Below are positions 17,675-25,728 of a stretch of DNA of 64,000 nucleotides, in pieces. Within the stretch, counting starts at the first letter, position 1, and every line of letters begins with the position of its first letter. The translations under genes and the position numbers were made by a program. The notes below the pieces were generated by a model. The model saw only the letters and a program-made list of their open reading frames with translations. It had not been told where the DNA came from and ran no database searches. Origin of the DNA: Rubripirellula tenax (GTDB lineage Bacteria > Planctomycetota > Planctomycetia > Pirellulales > Pirellulaceae); NCBI RefSeq assembly GCF_007860125.1, contig NZ_SJPW01000002.1, positions 907,768 to 971,767 on the forward strand. The letters are read 5' to 3'.

Positions 17675-18628
17675 ATGGCAAAGCGAACCACGAAACTGCA
17701 GCAACTTGCCCAGTCCGGTCCGGCGCCGAAGTCGGGTCGGGCGACGCAAACGTTGTGTAGCGATTTCCTGGACTATCTACGCGGCGAGTGCCATTTGGCG
17801 GCCAATTCGGTTGCCGCCTACGGTCGCGACATGACTCGTTTTGTGACTTGGGTGGGCGATCGGCGACTGGGCGGTTTGACGGTCGGCGACCTGACGGACT
17901 ACATGGGCCAATTGCGAACATTCGATCTGGCGCCCGCGTCGATCGCCCGTAATTTGGTCGCCGTTCGTACGTTTTTCAAGTTTCTGCAGCTCGAGGGCGT
18001 CGTCCAGGACAACCCGGCCGAATTGCTGGCCACCCAAAAGATGTGGCAGCGGATGCCCACGGTCCTGTCGACTCGCCAGGTCGACACGTTCCTGAGATCG
18101 CCGAAGAAGACCGACAAGTATTGGCAGCGTGACGTGGCGATGTTGGAAGTGTTGTACGCGACCGGATGCCGAGCGTCGGAGGTTTGCACACTGCGTGTTC
18201 GCGACCTGTCATTGGCCGATCGCTATTTGAAATGCGAAGGCAAGGGCGGCAAGCAGCGGATGGTGCCGATCGGATCGACCGCGATCGCGGCGATCCAGCG
18301 ATACTGTGCCGAACTGCGAGGCGAGTTGGCGGCCAAGATGCCGCATCCGCCCGAGGAACTCTTTCTATCTCGCAGCGGCAGACCGCTGGATCGGATCCAG
18401 CTTTGGCGGATGGTCAAATTGTACGCGCGACGTGTCGGCATCGACTCGGCGATCAGCCCCCACTCGTTGCGTCACAGTTTCGCGACCCATTTATTGGCCG
18501 GCGGCGCGGACTTGCGGCAAGTCCAAGAAATGCTCGGTCACGCCAGTATCCAAACGACGCAGATCTATACGCACGTGGAACACTCGCGACTGAAGAAGGT
18601 CCACCAGCAGTTTCACCCGCGGGCGTGA
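17675..18628 (+). CDS. Tyrosine recombinase XerC/XerD
   Basis: This 317-residue site-specific recombinase has a SAM-like N-terminal DNA-binding domain (about residues 25-110) and a catalytic domain with CRASEV (first Arg, near 167), a beta-hairpin Lys (GKGGKQRMV near 190), HSLRHSFATHLL near 265, GHASIQTTQIYTHV near 287 with the nucleophile Tyr. Xer recombinases resolve chromosome dimers at dif. The length and gap-free core fit a housekeeping enzyme, not a phage or integron integrase, and no element boundaries are visible. XerC and XerD cannot be separated by eye. Confidence 0.9.
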   Translation: MAKRTTKLQQLAQSGPAPKSGRATQTLCSDFLDYLRGECHLAANSVAAYGRDMTRFVTWVGDRRLGGLTVGDLTDYMGQLRTFDLAPASIARNLVAVRTFFKFLQLEGVVQDNPAELLATQKMWQRMPTVLSTRQVDTFLRSPKKTDKYWQRDVAMLEVLYATGCRASEVCTLRVRDLSLADRYLKCEGKGGKQRMVPIGSTAIAAIQRYCAELRGELAAKMPHPPEELFLSRSGRPLDRIQLWRMVKLYARRVGIDSAISPHSLRHSFATHLLAGGADLRQVQEMLGHASIQTTQIYTHVEHSRLKKVHQQFHPRA

Positions 18629-18754
18629 CGCACGACGCAAGGCTAAAAGATTTTAGACGCACGAGTTTGCCGAACGGAATTCAACACACATTGTCCGCAC
18701 GGTGCGATTGGCTACCTGACCCAATCCCATGCTTTCGTTCTTCTTAAAAAGAAT

Positions 18755-19546
18755 CTACAGCCTCTTGGGGCGACGGCGAAAGAAAATCGCACCCAGGCAA
18801 CTTAAGCCGCAAAATGCAAGGGAAGAAGGTTCGGGAACAGCAACGAATCGCTTTACAGCCAAGTCGCTGATCGATTCGATCGGCAAAAAGCTCAACTGCG
18901 TGACACCACCCGTTGCCTTGTCGAGTGACAGAAAACGTTCTGGGTTACCGTTGTCGACCGAAAATAGATTATTGGAGCTATCGAATGCGAGCCCTTGCGC
19001 GACATCGGATAGGCTAACCGAGTTGATGATACCGCCAGTCTCAGTGCTGATCGTTACCAGTTCGCGATTGAGCGTATTGACACCATAAAGCAAATTTTCA
19101 TTGTCAAACTCAAGCCCGGCCACAATCGATGCGTTATGCGAACCGATAGCAGTGGCCAACCCCGTTGCCAAATTTACCGACAGGAGTTCCTTCGTATTGC
19201 GACTCATACTAAATGCGTTTCCGAATGAGTCGATCGCGAGACCATCGACGCTCGTAAATCCAGTGGCCCCAATGAGCGAAATGGAAACGTCGTTGGGGTT
19301 AATGCCATACAGGTTCCCCGTACTGTAATCGAGTCCGAAGAGTGCCCCAGTTGGACTGAAGGCGAGCCCCGAAATTGAAATGGGTTGGGTTGAGATTGAT
19401 CCGACCACAGTGAAATCGAGTGTAGCTGAATCGATGGTAACCAATCGATCTCCATTGGAGTCGACACCGTAAATCAAATCGCCTTGGGCCGCATGGCCTA
19501 TCAACCCGGCAAGCAAGAACGCGGTCAATTTCAGAAGCTTCTTCAT
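18755..19546 (-). CDS. PEP-CTERM protein with a beta-propeller-like repeat region
   Basis: This 263-residue secreted protein has a signal peptide (residues 1-22) and a C-terminal PEP-CTERM sorting signal: VPEPSS, a hydrophobic helix and a basic tail ending in arginines. Between them the sequence repeats LYGVDS / LFGLDYS / LYGINPND-like units about every 40 residues, typical of a beta-propeller. PEP-CTERM proteins are cleaved by exosortase and linked to extracellular polysaccharide production in Gram-negative bacteria. ATG 19546 begins the signal peptide. The partner exosortase is not in the window. Confidence 0.8.
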   Translation of the reverse strand: MKKLLKLTAFLLAGLIGHAAQGDLIYGVDSNGDRLVTIDSATLDFTVVGSISTQPISISGLAFSPTGALFGLDYSTGNLYGINPNDVSISLIGATGFTSVDGLAIDSFGNAFSMSRNTKELLSVNLATGLATAIGSHNASIVAGLEFDNENLLYGVNTLNRELVTISTETGGIINSVSLSDVAQGLAFDSSNNLFSVDNGNPERFLSLDKATGGVTQLSFLPIESISDLAVKRFVAVPEPSSLAFCGLSCLGAIFFRRRPKRL

Positions 19547-19865
19547 CTCTTTTCTCTGCAAAGTAATGCGGCGTTGATGGTGAATTCCAAACGAAGAGCG
19601 ACTAGCGCGACGGGGCACGATTGATTCGGCTTTTCAAACATGAGCCGAGTCGAGCTCAAACAGAAAGGCACGGAAAAGGTTAGTCAGCACAAGACTGGCG
19701 GCGTAGGACCACGGTATGAACCCGCTTTCATCGCCACGTCTCACCGCACAATCGCAGACAATCCAGGGATACATAATCCATTTGGTATGCCATTGCATTC
19801 GTCGAAGCGAAGTGCACCCTATTTGGGGGCTCTAGTTACACCACTGTCGTCAATGAAGGTTAGCC
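19547..19865. other. Intergenic region between two divergent PEP-CTERM genes
   Basis: This stretch separates the two outward-reading PEP-CTERM genes and must hold both promoters. I see no convincing coding frame and no clear operator. The short + frame beginning at 19640 has poor codon character and ends inside the next gene. Confidence 0.5.
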
Positions 19866-20702
19866 ATGGTAGGTCACTCTTTTCAAGCCACACGAGCGGT
19901 CATCGCAATTGCTGTCGTGTGCAGCATTTCGCTACATGCTCGTGCCGATTTGGTATCGGTGGCACTTCTCGGTGCAGACTCGCCGACAAATGTGGACGCG
20001 GTTCGAAACAACCTGCTAGCGACCGGTAACTTCAGCACGATCGATGACTTTGCGGTGGCCAGTTCAACACCTACGCTTGCATATCTCAATCAATACGACG
20101 CCGTGCTGGTTTGGAGCAACTCGTATTTCCAGGGTTTTGGGACTCCCCTTGGAAACGTCCTTGACGACTACATTGATGGCGGAGGCGGAGTGGTCGCTGC
20201 TCCATTTTCTTACTCCCAAAGTTGGAGGATCAATGGCGATTTTCGCTTCAAAAACGGTGGGTATTACGCGTTGGAGGACAATGGTGGAAGCGAGAGCATG
20301 ACGCCAAACGCTACCTTGGATGCTTATGACGCACTTCATCCGGTGATGCAGGGGGTATCCAGTTTCGCGAACGGAACCAGTTCCTTTTTGACTTCGACGA
20401 CCCCAAATGCGAACGCGACGGTGATTGCGTCATTGTCGAGCGGCGATCCACTTGTGGCCGAACGCACCATCAACGGGGTGTCACGAATCGATTTGGCATT
20501 CTTCCCGCTTTCCGACACAGGCTTGTCGGGGTCCTGGGACCCCGGGACAGACGGCAATCTGATTTTGGCCAATTCGCTGGTGTACGTTGCACGTGCGACC
20601 GCAGTCCCCGAGCCAACATCCCTATCGCTGTTCGGAATTGGAATCCTGGTCCTGTTGGGAACCCAGCTAAAAAGAAGGTATCCGGGCTTCAGGTTTGCGT
20701 AG
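19866..20702 (+). CDS. PEP-CTERM protein with a ThuA/GATase-like fold
   Basis: This 278-residue protein has a signal peptide (about residues 1-27) and a C-terminal PEP-CTERM signal (VPEPTS, hydrophobic helix, KRR). The body resembles the class I glutamine-amidotransferase-like fold seen in ThuA-type proteins: an alternating strand/helix start, then YDAVLVWSNS near residue 76, VLDDYIDGGGGVVAAPF near 95 and a late strand region. No catalytic Cys-His-Glu triad is evident, so it is probably a binding domain. The fold call is tentative; the sorting signal is clear. Confidence 0.75.
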   Translation: MVGHSFQATRAVIAIAVVCSISLHARADLVSVALLGADSPTNVDAVRNNLLATGNFSTIDDFAVASSTPTLAYLNQYDAVLVWSNSYFQGFGTPLGNVLDDYIDGGGGVVAAPFSYSQSWRINGDFRFKNGGYYALEDNGGSESMTPNATLDAYDALHPVMQGVSSFANGTSSFLTSTTPNANATVIASLSSGDPLVAERTINGVSRIDLAFFPLSDTGLSGSWDPGTDGNLILANSLVYVARATAVPEPTSLSLFGIGILVLLGTQLKRRYPGFRFA

Positions 20703-20750
20703 TCGCATCCCTCGATGCCGAACAAGTCAAGCACGCACGCCTTCGACGCA

Positions 20751-21416
20751 CTACTTAATGGGCCACTCCGGGTCAGCGATTTGCCGCGTCATGCCGGCCA
20801 GACGCGATTGCGTGTCGAGCAGTCGTTGCCATGAGGAAAGCTTGAGCACGACTTCTTGATTGTTTTCGTCGGTCCGCGCCGTTTCGATTAACTTGTGCAA
20901 TCGAGACTGAAGGTAATCAAGGATTTCGCACAACTGTGCTTTTTGGCCCGGCGACAGTTCATCGGGGATCGATGGAACTTCTTGGACGTGAATCACTTCC
21001 GCCGGAAACGGACTCTTCGATTCATGATTCAACTCGACAACGATTGAATTTTCCGACGATCCCATCTCGCGACTGAGCGTCGGATTTTCGGTGCCCATCG
21101 CCGCCAATCGCGCCGCGATTTGTGATTCCGAACCGACCAGCATCAAACTGCGGCCGACGGCGATCAAGTCTCCGTGACGCAGAATCTTTAACTGACACTC
21201 GGTACCGTTTACCTTGGTGCCGTTGGTGCTGTCCAAGTCTGTCAAAACCAATCGGTCGTTGTCACGTTGGACTTTGAAATGACAACGGCTGACACGTTCG
21301 TCGTTCAACTGGATGTCGTTGCCTTCCTCGCGACCCACCGTGAACGGCGGTTCGAGCGTTTCGTAGACTTTGCCACGATCGGCCCCGTGAAGGATCTTCA
21401 GCGTCACGCCCGTCAT
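20751..21416 (-). CDS. FHA domain protein
   Basis: Residues about 1-95 of this 221-residue protein form a forkhead-associated domain: FTVGREEGNDIQL near 25, SRCHF near 42 and LTDLDSTNGTKVNG near 55, the residues that bind phosphothreonine. The remaining part is acidic, then helical with no second domain I recognise. FHA proteins recognise targets phosphorylated by Ser/Thr kinases, which are common in planctomycetes, but no such kinase is in the window. ATG 21416 begins directly before the FHA fold. Confidence 0.85.
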   Translation of the reverse strand: MTGVTLKILHGADRGKVYETLEPPFTVGREEGNDIQLNDERVSRCHFKVQRDNDRLVLTDLDSTNGTKVNGTECQLKILRHGDLIAVGRSLMLVGSESQIAARLAAMGTENPTLSREMGSSENSIVVELNHESKSPFPAEVIHVQEVPSIPDELSPGQKAQLCEILDYLQSRLHKLIETARTDENNQEVVLKLSSWQRLLDTQSRLAGMTRQIADPEWPIK

Positions 21417-21577
21417 GGGGCACTCCAGAACAGGAAGGTCAGGATGAGCATCTTCGATTGCAAACAAGTATAGACGCGTTGTCGGCGTAAGTCACCGATT
21501 TTCGAGCGTATCGAGTTACTTTTGCGCCGGGTTGCTCGCATTGAATTGGTTGACCGGCAAATTCGTTGACGGGCGGA

Positions 21578-22819
21578 TTACCAGACCTGGGCGATCACAC
21601 ACTTCAAATAATCGCTTTCCGGGCACGAGATCGCGACCGGGTGATCTGGCGATGGCCCGCGGTTTTCCAACATCACGATATCGCGTCGCCGACGACGCCC
21701 CACATCCAACAACATGTTCAAAAAGTCGCTCCGCGAAACACGGCCACTGCAACTGCACGTCGCCAATATTCCACCGGGGGGTAACAAGTCCAGTGCCGAC
21801 TCGTTTAATCGCCGGTACGCTCGAACGGCGTTGTCGACCTGGTGACGCGATCCCGCAAAACGGGGCGGATCCAAAATCACCGCGTCGAATTGCTCGCCTC
21901 GCGTTCCCATCGCCTTGAGTTCGTCAAAACAGTCGGCTGCTTTGAATTCGATGGACGAGACTCCGTTTCGCTCGGCGGATTCGCGAGCCGCCTCGAGCGC
22001 CGCCTCGCTACTGTCCAATCCCAGCACCGACTTGGCACCGTGTTTGGCCGCTACCAATCCGAAACCACCGTGATAACAGCACACATCCAAGACGCTTCGA
22101 CCCGTCAAATATCCCGCTACGGCCAAATGGTTCAATCGTTGGTCCAGATATCCGCCCGTCTTTTGACCGCTGCGCAGATCGACCGCCAATTGCAGTCCGT
22201 TTTGGTGATACTCGACCGGCTCACTCAATTCGGTGCCGCCGTGCCAGTGTTCGATCGGTTCAATGCCCTCGTGCTTGGCCGTTTTGGGATCCACTCGAAC
22301 CATGATCGCCCGACAGCCCGTTTCGGAATCCGCGAGCGTCGTTTTCAGGTGATCCAGGATCTCGTCTTTCCAACGCAGCAAACCGCCCGCGGTGAACTGA
22401 ACCCCAACACAATCGGCGTATCGGTCAATGATGATGCCGCTCAATAGGTCCGATTCGCTGAAGCACAATCGTTCGGCGGCCATCGGGTCCGCCGGACCGG
22501 TCAACCGCCGCCGGGCGATCGCCGCATCCAAGCGTGACTTCCAAAGTTCCGGGCCAACTTCGATCGATTGATCGTAAGCGTAAAGCCGAACACGCAATCG
22601 ACTGGCGGGATTGCATAGGCCGCGGGCGACCCAATTGCCGTCGTGATCGATAATATCGACGACTTGGCCGCACGCTAAATCGCGTCCATCTTCCGCCATC
22701 GCGTGCGCGTGAACCCACGGATGCCGAGCGAGAAACGGGAATTGCCGTGACGGTCGTAATCGCAGCGGAACGGGAACCGAGGAAAACGAAGAGCCAGCAG
22801 GAGATGCAGAATCCGACAC
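21578..22819 (-). CDS. Class I rRNA methyltransferase of the RlmI / PUA-methyltransferase type
   Basis: This 413-residue protein has an N-terminal PUA-like RNA-binding region (about residues 25-100, HPWVHAHAM then GNWVARGLCNP) and a C-terminal SAM-binding Rossmann domain. SVLDVCCYHGGFGLVAAKHG near 240 is the SAM-binding motif and DAVILDPPRFA near 315 the catalytic NPPY-like loop. Relatives make 5-methylcytosine in 23S rRNA (RlmI). The catalytic cysteine motif ATCSCSG is near 358. The order and length fit; the exact modified base is inferred. Confidence 0.88.
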   Translation of the reverse strand: MSDSASPAGSSFSSVPVPLRLRPSRQFPFLARHPWVHAHAMAEDGRDLACGQVVDIIDHDGNWVARGLCNPASRLRVRLYAYDQSIEVGPELWKSRLDAAIARRRLTGPADPMAAERLCFSESDLLSGIIIDRYADCVGVQFTAGGLLRWKDEILDHLKTTLADSETGCRAIMVRVDPKTAKHEGIEPIEHWHGGTELSEPVEYHQNGLQLAVDLRSGQKTGGYLDQRLNHLAVAGYLTGRSVLDVCCYHGGFGLVAAKHGAKSVLGLDSSEAALEAARESAERNGVSSIEFKAADCFDELKAMGTRGEQFDAVILDPPRFAGSRHQVDNAVRAYRRLNESALDLLPPGGILATCSCSGRVSRSDFLNMLLDVGRRRRRDIVMLENRGPSPDHPVAISCPESDYLKCVIAQVW

Positions 22820-23137
22820 GAAGGGGCCACCGATAAGGGCGAGACGTTATGGGGAAAGCAACAGAACGATCGATACGATGACCGATTTTCGCGAATTGAT
22901 GAATCCCCAGCCCAAAACAGCCGGCCGGCCCGCCACGACCTGCCCGTTACGTCGCGCCCGATACGACCCGCAAATTTCGGCAACTTGGGGCGACTGGGGG
23001 CTACAAACGCTTGTCCAACCGTTAGAATTCGGACGGCGATTGGCGCACGGGAACGATTTCGTTTCAGCCGATCGTTCAACGAGTCGATACACAAGTTAAC
23101 CAACCGCAGATAAGAATCGCAGAGAAAGGTCGAAATC
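22820..23137. other. Intergenic region upstream of the ferredoxin gene
   Basis: No gene is supported here. It lies between the divergent methyltransferase and ferredoxin genes and should hold both promoters. AGAAAGG at 23123-23129 is a well-spaced ribosome binding site for the ferredoxin start at 23138. Confidence 0.5.
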
Positions 23138-23422
23138 ATGACTCACGTTGTTGCTGAGCCCTGCTCAGGATGCAAATACACCGATTGCGTGGTCGTTTGT
23201 CCCGTGGAGTGTTTCTACGAGGGTGATCAGATGCTTTACATCCACCCGGAAGAATGCATCGACTGTGAAGCCTGTGTGCCGGAATGCCCGGTCGAGGCGA
23301 TCTTCCACGAAGATAACCTTCCCGAAGAATGGAAGAGCTACCTAGAGCTGAACGCCACGAAGTCGGAATCGGGCGAATGCGAAGTCATCACCGAAAAGAA
23401 AGAACCGCTCGCCGATCAGTAG
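23138..23422 (+). CDS. 7Fe-type ferredoxin (FdxA-like)
   Basis: This 94-residue electron carrier has Cys-x2-Cys-x4-Cys-x3-Cys-Pro (residues 9-22), the spacing of [3Fe-4S]-containing 7Fe ferredoxins, then [12 protein letters not shown] near residue 40 for a [4Fe-4S] cluster. The pattern and acidic C-terminal extension match the FdxA group of soluble ferredoxins. It is a single-gene unit with its own strong terminator. Its redox partners are unknown; sulfite reductase elsewhere in the window is one possible acceptor, but nothing in the sequence links them. Confidence 0.9.
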   Translation: MTHVVAEPCSGCKYTDCVVVCPVECFYEGDQMLYIHPEECIDCEACVPECPVEAIFHEDNLPEEWKSYLELNATKSESGECEVITEKKEPLADQ

Positions 23423-23480
23423 GCTGATCCGTGAGTCGACGACCGGCGAGTCTGTTTGGGCCGCGATCGAAATTCAACGA

Positions 23481-23514
23481 AGCCGGACAAGTGTAACTCT
23501 TGTCCGGCTTTTTT
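23481..23514 (+). terminator. Intrinsic terminator after the ferredoxin gene
   Basis: Bases 23481-23491 and 23499-23509 form a perfect 11-bp stem with a 7-base loop, and six T bases (23509-23514) follow at the stem's base. It lies about 60 bases after the ferredoxin stop and is the clearest intrinsic terminator in the window. Confidence 0.9.
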
Positions 23515-23534
23515 CGTTTCGCAATCACAACGGT

Positions 23535-23963
23535 CTATTTCAGTTGCAGTCGATTCACCGAACTTTCCAGTGATCGAATGCTCTGCCGAATTTGATCAAG
23601 TTCACGAGGCAGGTTGTTCGTTTCGCGATCGGCCGATTGGATTTGCATTTGCAGACGGCCGACGGCGCGATCGAGCTCCTGGATCTCGCGCCGCATAGCG
23701 ATCGCCCACGCCGGCATTGATTCATCGTTGCTCGGCGGCTGGGCCGGAATCATGGCCGGGGCAAGCGGCTGTTTCTCGAGCTGGGCGATGCGGGCGTCCA
23801 GCCTCGCCATCGCTTGCTCGACAAACATCTGGAATTCCGCGTCACCTTGGTGAGAATCAACCGTGCGGGTCGGCGCCGCTTCCTGAGCCACCGGTCCGCG
23901 CATCATCAACACGGTGAAGACCAGGATTGCCAACAGAATGAACGATACGAAGTAAGTCTTCAT
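23535..23963 (-). CDS. Small membrane-anchored coiled-coil protein
   Basis: This 142-residue protein starts with a hydrophobic segment (about residues 4-22) that acts as signal anchor or signal peptide. A helical segment (about 42-65, MFVEQAMARLDARIAQLEKQ) and a second one near 85-142 with heptad spacing follow, separated by a proline-rich linker. Nothing matches a family I know. ATG 23963 is chosen because it opens the hydrophobic segment and a GGAGAA lies about 10 bases upstream. It is convergent with the ferredoxin gene. Confidence 0.6.
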   Translation of the reverse strand: MKTYFVSFILLAILVFTVLMMRGPVAQEAAPTRTVDSHQGDAEFQMFVEQAMARLDARIAQLEKQPLAPAMIPAQPPSNDESMPAWAIAMRREIQELDRAVGRLQMQIQSADRETNNLPRELDQIRQSIRSLESSVNRLQLK

Positions 23964-24020
23964 CGCTTGGTTCTCCTCAGGTAAGTGTCGTGCAAAAAAC
24001 AGCGACGAACCAACCAACAA

Positions 24021-24046
24021 CTTCACTCTCCCGAAGGAGAGTGAAG
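24021..24046 (-). terminator. Stem with a UUCG tetraloop after the HNH gene
   Basis: Bases 24021-24031 and 24036-24046 form a perfect 11-bp stem. Read on the minus strand the loop is C(TTCG)G, the very stable UUCG tetraloop. It begins 19 bases after the HNH gene's stop and is followed on that strand by a T/G-rich stretch with only short T runs, so termination could be intrinsic or the hairpin may protect the 3' end. Confidence 0.75.
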
Positions 24047-24064
24047 CCAATCCGCACGTTCTCG

Positions 24065-24679
24065 TTAACCCGCCGCTGCGGCGGCAGGCAAGAATGTCTT
24101 CCAACATTCGTAACGCGGATCGTCCAACGATTCGACCAGCAACGGGTTGAAGCGTGGCTTGGCCGGACGCGTCATCAAATTCATCCTCGCTTGCTTGGGC
24201 GTGCGGCCGCCCTTTCGCGAATTACACCGCAGGCAGCAGCACACGATGTTCTCCCACGTCGTCGGTCCGCCATGCGAACGCGGAACGACATGGTCCAAAC
24301 TCAACTTGTTCGTCGGTTCGTTGCGACCGCAATACTGGCAAGTGTGGTTGTCTCGCGCGAACAAATTCTTGCGATTGAACCGCACCGTTTGGATGGGCAA
24401 CTTATCGAAACGGGTCAGCCGAACGATTCGCGGCACCTGCAATTCGAATCCGACGGCTTGTATGTAATCTTCGCCGGGTTGCTTTTCCATTGCCGTCAAT
24501 TGGCTCAGCTCGCACCAACTCTCGAAGTCATAGCTCAGATAGCTACCCTCTTCTTGGTCGATGACTTCGGCACATTGACGATACAAAAGCGTGAACGCGC
24601 GGCGCACGTTGACCACCCGAACCGCCATGTAAAAACGGTTCAAAACGAGAACATTGGTATCGAGCACACTCTGCGACAT
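24065..24679 (-). CDS. HNH endonuclease family protein
   Basis: This 204-residue protein has an HNH nuclease domain at about residues 110-170. CQYCG and CLRCN supply two zinc-binding Cys pairs, and LSLDHVVPRSHGG with WENIVCCC contains the His and Asn of the HNH motif. The N-terminal part (NTNVLVLNRFY-like, then VNVRRAFTLLY) is typical of a group of stand-alone bacterial HNH proteins of unknown role. ATG 24679 is preferred since earlier residues are unlike the family. Nothing mobile borders it, so it is probably a chromosomal gene, not a homing enzyme. Confidence 0.85.
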   Translation of the reverse strand: MSQSVLDTNVLVLNRFYMAVRVVNVRRAFTLLYRQCAEVIDQEEGSYLSYDFESWCELSQLTAMEKQPGEDYIQAVGFELQVPRIVRLTRFDKLPIQTVRFNRKNLFARDNHTCQYCGRNEPTNKLSLDHVVPRSHGGPTTWENIVCCCLRCNSRKGGRTPKQARMNLMTRPAKPRFNPLLVESLDDPRYECWKTFLPAAAAAG

Positions 24680-24932
24680 GGTTGCTGCGCTGCCTCGGCT
24701 ATCTCGGATGGTGGTTTTTGAACGACCCTCGGTCCAGCCCATTCTACCTTCGTGGACTCGATTGGGAAAAACGAGGTTCGCGACCAACGGCGCTTCGTGT
24801 GACGTCAAACGTGGTGGCGCTGAGCCCAAAACCGGGTAAAACGAGTGGCTTGGGCGAGAAAGCGTCGCTGCTGGCCGAACTGACCGGATCGTCAGGACAT
24901 TGACTGTAACACCCGACCAAGTCGCCTGCTGG

Positions 24933-25676
24933 ATGCTTCACCGAATGTTCATTCTGTCTTTCCCTACATTACCGTTGTTGGACATCGCCGCGTCGGATGG
25001 TCCGGCGACGCCCGGGGCCGCGGACCTTAACGCAAACCCGATCGCCGCCCCGAGCGCCGATTTGGGTTGGTGGGATTGGTTCACCGGGCTGTTTTCACCA
25101 GCATCCGAGTGGTTCGGAATCGAATGGCTGGGCCCCACCGGAGTGGTCATTTTGGCAGTGATGCTGGTCGTCCTTTGCATCGTTGCCTGGGGGTTGAACC
25201 TGATTTCCTTGCCCGGGAATTGGTTGGGAGTCGCCTTGCTAGCTCTTTTTGCATGGCTAGGCCCCGATTCGGGACGCGCTGCGATCGGCTACACCGCCGT
25301 GGCCGTGGCGTTCGGATTCGCGCTGCTTGGCGAAGTCGTCGAGTTCGCGGCTGGTGCGATGGGTGCTCAAAAGGCGGGGGCCAGTCGCCGATCGACGCTG
25401 TTTGCGATGATCGGATCGATGGCGGGTGCGGTCGGCGGAGCCATCATCGGCGTGCCCGTTCCTGTGATCGGGCCAGTGCTGGCCGCCATTTTGTTTGGCG
25501 GCGTGGGAGCCATGGCGGGTGCGATGTACGGCGAATGGAGCGACGGCCGAGCGTGGCGAGACAGTTGGTCGATCGCCCACGCCGCGTTTTGGGGACGCAC
25601 GTTCGGCACCCTAGGAAAATTTGCGGCGGGACTTGCTATCGTTTTGATCGCGATCGGTGGCGTACTGGTCAACTGA
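24933..25676 (+). CDS. DUF456 membrane protein
   Basis: This roughly 247-residue protein has a DUF456-like core. Several glycine- and alanine-rich membrane segments run from residue 60 to the end, with LPGNWLGVALLALFAW near 95 and a glycine-rich GAVGGAIIGVPVPVIGP stretch near 175. The N-terminal 45 residues are a hydrophobic segment and a Pro/Ala-rich linker. The family has no established function. The start is uncertain: TTG 24900, ATG 24933 and ATG 24945 are all in frame. It precedes a second membrane-protein gene by 52 bases, possibly as one unit. Confidence 0.75.
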   Translation: MLHRMFILSFPTLPLLDIAASDGPATPGAADLNANPIAAPSADLGWWDWFTGLFSPASEWFGIEWLGPTGVVILAVMLVVLCIVAWGLNLISLPGNWLGVALLALFAWLGPDSGRAAIGYTAVAVAFGFALLGEVVEFAAGAMGAQKAGASRRSTLFAMIGSMAGAVGGAIIGVPVPVIGPVLAAILFGGVGAMAGAMYGEWSDGRAWRDSWSIAHAAFWGRTFGTLGKFAAGLAIVLIAIGGVLVN

Positions 25677-25728
25677 GCGTGCCGTTGCCGTTGACCTTTA
25701 GGATGCCATTTTCTTACTGTCGCCTGCA

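Noticed and set aside
18643-18656. CTAAAAGATTTTAG palindrome after the Xer gene, considered as a dif-like site
   Set aside because: It does not match the 28-bp dif layout and is a simple AT palindrome.
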